Part shown: positions 60,100-64,000 of the stretch, one piece after another | Numbering within the stretch: the first letter of the stretch is position 1 | How the letters are laid out: each line of letters opens with the position of its first letter | Assembly: GCF_023053635.1 (NCBI RefSeq) | Contig: NC_086178.1 | Span: 96,704,226-96,768,225 of the forward strand | Length of the DNA stretch: 64,000 bases | Source: Elgaria multicarinata webbii | Taxonomy: Eukaryota > Chordata > Lepidosauria > Squamata > Anguidae | Direction: 5' to 3' | Position numbers and translations under genes: made by a program | The notes under the pieces: model-generated | What the model was told of the DNA's origin: nothing | Database searches by the model: none | The model's input: only the letters and a program-made list of their open reading frames with translations

Positions 60100-60454
60100 T
60101 AGCGGAAGTGCAGAACCTCTTTCCACCTGAGGGCTGTATTCCATTTCAGAGATGCTTTCGGGAGCTGCATTTCAGCGGTGAGTGGGGGCCCAAATGCAAA
60201 AGGGGTGGCACCCCGTGTACCAAAAATACCAGCATATTTTAGCTTAAAGTTCTTACTGCTGGAAACTAAGCCTTGAGAGGGGTATTTCAGCCTTTCAGAG
60301 TGCGGTGGGGGAAAGTGCACAAAAGCTGGAAAACCACCAAACAATTGGTGGTTGGTGGAAAGAGGGTGGGGCCTCCTGGGAAACCCCAGTGGGCAGATTT
60401 GGGGGCCCCAGGCAGGCCAGATTTGGCCCCCGAGTTTAAGTTTCTGCATCCCTG
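60100..60454. mobile_element. hAT-like non-autonomous element
   Basis: The left gcggaagtgcagaacctc and the right, inverted, cagggatgcagaaacttaaa are of the Charlie type also seen at 43734. No target duplication could be fixed. Confidence 0.55.
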
Positions 60455-60571
60455 GTGATTCCCTGATGAATGTACCTGTATTATACATTTGTATATGTTC
60501 ATTACATTTGCAAGTTTACATTTTTAGGTGTACACCTGGCATTGCCTACGTGACCCTTGTTATACAGCTTG

Positions 60572-60936
60572 GGGGGAATCCGCACGTCGTACCGAGACCA
60601 CTTCTAAGCGACCCCAGTGCGGCCCCAAAGCGATCGTGTAACTTGCTTGGAGAAGAGCCGAGGAAGAGGCATCCTTGCCACCGCCACCCACAGACCTCCT
60701 CGCTGGCTGGGACGGAGAGCTCGGGGGAAGAAGGCGGGGTGGAGAGCTTCTTCCACTCTCCACTCCGCCTTCTTCAGCCGAGCTCTCCTCGCCGGCTGGC
60801 GAGGAGGTCTGTGGGTGGCAGCGGCGGCGGCAAGGACGCCTCTTCCTCGGCTCTTCCAAAGACAAGTTACACGATCGCTTTCACATCGCACTGGGGTCGC
60901 TTAGAAGTGGTCTCGGTACGACGTGCGGATTCCCCC
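60572..60936. mobile_element. 365-bp GC-rich long palindrome (fold-back element)
   Basis: The outer 50 bases of each arm are essentially perfect inverted copies (gggggaatccgcacgtcgta and onward). The arms stay about 90% matched for some 175 bp through gatcgtgtaacttg, gaagagccgaggaagaggc, cacccacagacctcctcg, gagctcgg and gaagaaggcgg, to a centre near 60752. A 3-bp direct repeat ttg flanks it (60569-60571 and 60937-60939). The sequence is unusually CpG-rich for this intergenic flank. The long frames on both strands result from palindromy. Confidence 0.85.
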
Positions 60937-61061
60937 TTGGTGAGTAATCTGTGAGTGATCTGTGAGTAATCTATGGTAGTTCTGAAAAGCTTTCCTGTAG
61001 TAAGTTCTCCAGACCTAAAGGCAACACTACAGCCTTAACTCCTGTTTAGAGGAGATACACC

Positions 61062-61145
61062 TTTATATTTATTTATTTATTTATTTATTACATTTCTATA
61101 CCTCCCAATAGCCAGAGCTCTCTGGGCGGTTGACAAAAATGAATA
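61062..61145 (-). mobile_element. LINE 3'-end fragment, minus strand
   Basis: (ttta)n, then ctatacctcccaatagccag and ctctctgggcggttgac: the same LINE terminus as at 46991 and 47972. Confidence 0.7.
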
Positions 61146-61568
61146 CATTTTTGTATTCAATGACACACCTTTATATTGTTCCTTTCCTTCAAGGATCCAG
61201 ACTTCATCATATGCAGTGTTGCAAATCAAATGCTACCTAGACTAGTGACTTGGCCACTACCAATGACTGCTGATATCTAGGAAATAAAGAGAGGAAATAA
61301 TGCAGGTCACACTTACCTGTAAGGTGGAAGCTGAGACCACTGTTTTGTCTAGCTGTGTATGCAGGTTAGGACAAAGCTGAACTTTTCTAAAATATTTTTG
61401 GTGCAATGGGGGGGGGCGTAAAGATTCCACAAAACACTCTCTTTGTTCACCTTGTCCATCTAAGTGGCTTCTTAGCTGTCCGTTAGCAGTCTGAGAAGTA
61501 GCAACAACCATAGTCACTGCTGCAACTCAGCGCCATTTTTTCTCTTTGCCTGTGCAAGAACGAGGACA

Positions 61569-61667
61569 GGAAGTATTGCCCTCACTCAGGTTTGGCTTTG
61601 TGGCATCATAATGTAGTCCATCCGGATTGACTGCTGAAAGCCAAATCAGAGTGAGGGCAATGCTTCC
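61569..61667. repeat. Short palindrome, about 29-bp arms
   Basis: ggaagtattgccctcactca on the left and gagtgagggcaatgcttcc on the right are inverted copies; both continue through an aaatc/ggttt-ggcttt segment. The loop is about 40 bp. Confidence 0.7.
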
Positions 61668-63620
61668 CAACCTCAGTCTACTGCTGTGTAGCCAAAGGAA
61701 AAGAATGGTGCCAATAAACAGCAAGAAGCATGGTCACAGTCACTATCTGGGCTGCCACTAGAAGTACAATTTCAACCTGTTTTCAGCCCCCACAAAGGAA
61801 TTGCTGTGAGGGGGAGGCTCTTCATAGCTGGCAAACAGAGTGGTGATGTTTGACAGGCCATTTCCTCTCTGCCTTAGTATATGTAGCAACCTGACAGGAG
61901 AAGGAAAAAAGGGCCTTGCGATTATCGCTAGCAAAAAAGTAACAATTCTGAGGTTTTGAAGCTTGCTGTTAAGGAGCAACCTTGGGGAATGCTGTTGCTT
62001 TGGAGGAACTGAAGCTGTTTCAAGACAAGTACTGGGTATTTGTTTGCTTACTCCCTCCATCTTCAGCTATTAATAATAATAATCAGCAATGGAATGAGGG
62101 AAAGGTGACTGAAGCTGAACTAAATTCACTGAAACGCTTTGAATACATCATGGTTGAAAAGAATACTGTAATTACTCAAAGTTTACCTTTTATACTTATT
62201 CATGAAGAGCTGTGTTAACTGATCAGTGATGAGATTTGTATTGAATGTGTGCCAGGGATGGGAGAGAGTTGCATAGGACTTATTTTCTTAGTATGTCCAT
62301 AGGCAGTTAATCTGCACAGATGCAGTTTCCAAAAGCTGTAGTTTCTCAGGCAAATGTACCTATATGGCTAGGACAAGATTCTCTGCTTTTGTTGGGGTAT
62401 GGACTTTGATTTTGCACCTCGATGCAGTAAGAGAAATCACATCTGCCTGTCTTGATTTGCATCTGCATGTCTTGAATTGTTTGATGAAGCACTGATGAAA
62501 CATCTTTGTAATGGTCAACATGTGTTACCACTAGTGCACCAGCGCTTTGCTCAAATGACTGTCATCAAAATTGTTTTGTGAAATCCTATCAAACCCCAAT
62601 AGAAGCGGGTTTATTTGTCAGGCTTGCCCTGTGGCATGCTCTGAATCTCCATTTCAGTGAATAGTGAAACAAGTTTGGTGACTTTCCTTCCAAATTTTTG
62701 GAAGATATGACTCAGACCATGGAGGAGGAGCTGAGGTCAGACCAGCAGCAGGATGTGGCCACATTGAGAGGGACCAGAAAGAGCTTCAGTGGGCCACATG
62801 GAAATGAGGGCGGGGGGGGGGGAGGTTATTTGGGAAAGTTGGAGATTACTCCTTCCTGCCTCTAACAACAGTTCACAGCTTCTTCTTTTTCTTACTCTTT
62901 GGATTTCTTTATCCAAAACCGCAGTAAACATGATTTCTTTACAAGAACTAAATTGGTCACTCTACATACTCATTTATCATTTAGAAATGGGAAAATACAA
63001 TTGAAATTATTTATGGAATTCTAGAATCCAACGTGTTTAAAATCCATTTCATAAGTGAACAGTGTCTGTTTCCAATAAATACCGGATACAACATAATACA
63101 AAAAAAAATTTTTTTTCTTTAAAGGCAGCAAATATGGGCAAACCTTAGCTGTAAATTCAGGGGGATCTACTTGGAGATGATTTCCAATGTGATTTAGTTT
63201 AAAAACGCATTTTCACCCTTTCAGATTTGCTCCTCCCGTGGCACACGCAGCCAATTGAAGTGGCTTATACATGGGGTGGGGAATGCTTTCACGTGGCAGA
63301 CTGTATGAGAAACTGTATTAGTTTAGGCATATGTGGGTGGACTCTCATGGCATCAACAGGCTTCTTTCTCTCTTTTTTAAAGCCATTAAAATGTGCAGGT
63401 CCGCTGCAGGGATAAGCAGAGATTTAAAATAAAAGGCATCAACAAGCTTCCTTCTTTAAAGTCATTAAACTTATGCACAGGTCCGCTGCAGTGGAGAAGT
63501 GGAGATTTAAAACAAAAGGAAAAGCAATCCCCAATTCCTCACACCTCTCTCCCCTCCCGGGGTGAGTAAGTACAATTGAAGACAATGTGATTTACTTCTG
63601 AGTAGACATGTTTTCAGCTA
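61668..63620. other. Unassigned
   Basis: A direct repeat pair lies at about 63345-63420 and 63437-63510 (ggcatcaacaagcttcctt, gcaggtccgctgcag), roughly 92 bp apart. No gene was recognised. Confidence 0.4.
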
Positions 63621-64000
63621 GGGCCTTGCTAGACCTACCTGAAAATTCGGCGGGGAGTCAGGGTGACGGCGCGCTACAGCTAGCGTGCGCCGTTGCCCTT
63701 TTCCACACGTAAGACGCGACAGGGCAAGGGGAAGCCCTGTTGCGTCTGCCATTTTTTTTAACAGTTAAAGGGCCATGTGCGCAGGAGCGCACCGCCGGAG
63801 CAGGTAAGATTTTTTTAAAAAAATTAAGGCCCCCCCGCTCCCCCTGCCCCTGATACACTCCAATGCCTGATGCCCCCCGCCCGCTCGCTCGCCCGTCCTC
63901 CCCCATGCCCGATACCTTGTCCCCCGTTCTCTCCCCATGCCCGTGCCCATCCTTCCCCCGCCCCCATCCCCCGTCCGCCATGCCCATGCCCATGCCCATC
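63621..64000. mobile_element. Start of a GC-rich DNA element, cut by the window end
   Basis: Begins gggccttgctagacctacct, similar to the ends of family C (agctagacct). It continues with a GC-rich hairpin (agcgtgcgcc / ggcgcgct) and poly-pyrimidine sequence, ending in a short (cccatg)n tandem at the window edge. The other end is outside the window. Confidence 0.45.

Noticed and set aside
60352-60954. Long open frames on both strands (up to about 200 codons) rich in Arg, Pro and Ser
   Set aside because: They lie in the GC-rich palindrome at 60572-60936. The mirrored frames on the two strands follow from palindromy and low stop frequency in GC-rich DNA, not from coding.

Overview
The window is nuclear DNA from an amniote, most probably a squamate reptile (lizard). 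The two host genes identify the locus: EGR2 (Krox20) on the plus strand at about 26.3-30.6 kb and the single-exon ADO gene on the minus strand at 40.6-41.4 kb. They lie tail to tail, the order and orientation also known for human chromosome 10q21. The repeat content fits a squamate: CR1, L2, L1 and a Vingi/I-like LINE, a tRNA-derived SINE, many short hAT-type and Harbinger-type MITEs, long microsatellites and a Ty1/copia-type LTR element. No tRNA, rRNA or CRISPR feature was seen.

Layout. 0-4.5 kb: MITEs, a SINE with a hAT MITE inside it, a CR1 tail and a 5'-truncated L1 with a 15-bp target duplication. 4.6-8.6 kb: a young copia-family element with two LTRs that read identically. 8.9-15.3 kb: a decayed long LINE split by a 1.6-kb DNA element. 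15.4-22.7 kb: an L2 fragment, nested MITEs, tandem repeats and a composite DNA transposon. 22.7-30.6 kb: a repeat-poor block with the EGR2 upstream region, promoter, two coding exons and 3' UTR. 30.6-40.6 kb: intergenic DNA with scattered MITEs; the last 2.5 kb or so may be ADO 3' UTR. 40.6-41.8 kb: ADO and its CpG-rich promoter. 42-64 kb: repeat-rich flank with nested hAT/MITE stacks, a 1.8-kb inverted duplication beside an orphan zinc-finger relic, an L1 fragment and a 365-bp GC-rich palindrome.

The two genes are not functionally linked by anything visible here. EGR2 is an immediate-early zinc-finger transcription factor, and its promoter carries a perfect CArG box, a CRE-like site and a TATA-like box. 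ADO is an iron thiol dioxygenase acting on cysteamine and N-terminal cysteines; its promoter looks like a housekeeping promoter with two ZNF143-like motifs. The points most worth checking are: the half-tRNA primer site of the copia element, the altered HCFC1-binding motif and possible CUG-initiated extension of EGR2, the 365-bp palindrome, the 1.8-kb inverted duplication, and several nested transposon stacks whose target duplications are still legible. All family names are from reading the sequence, without database searches.
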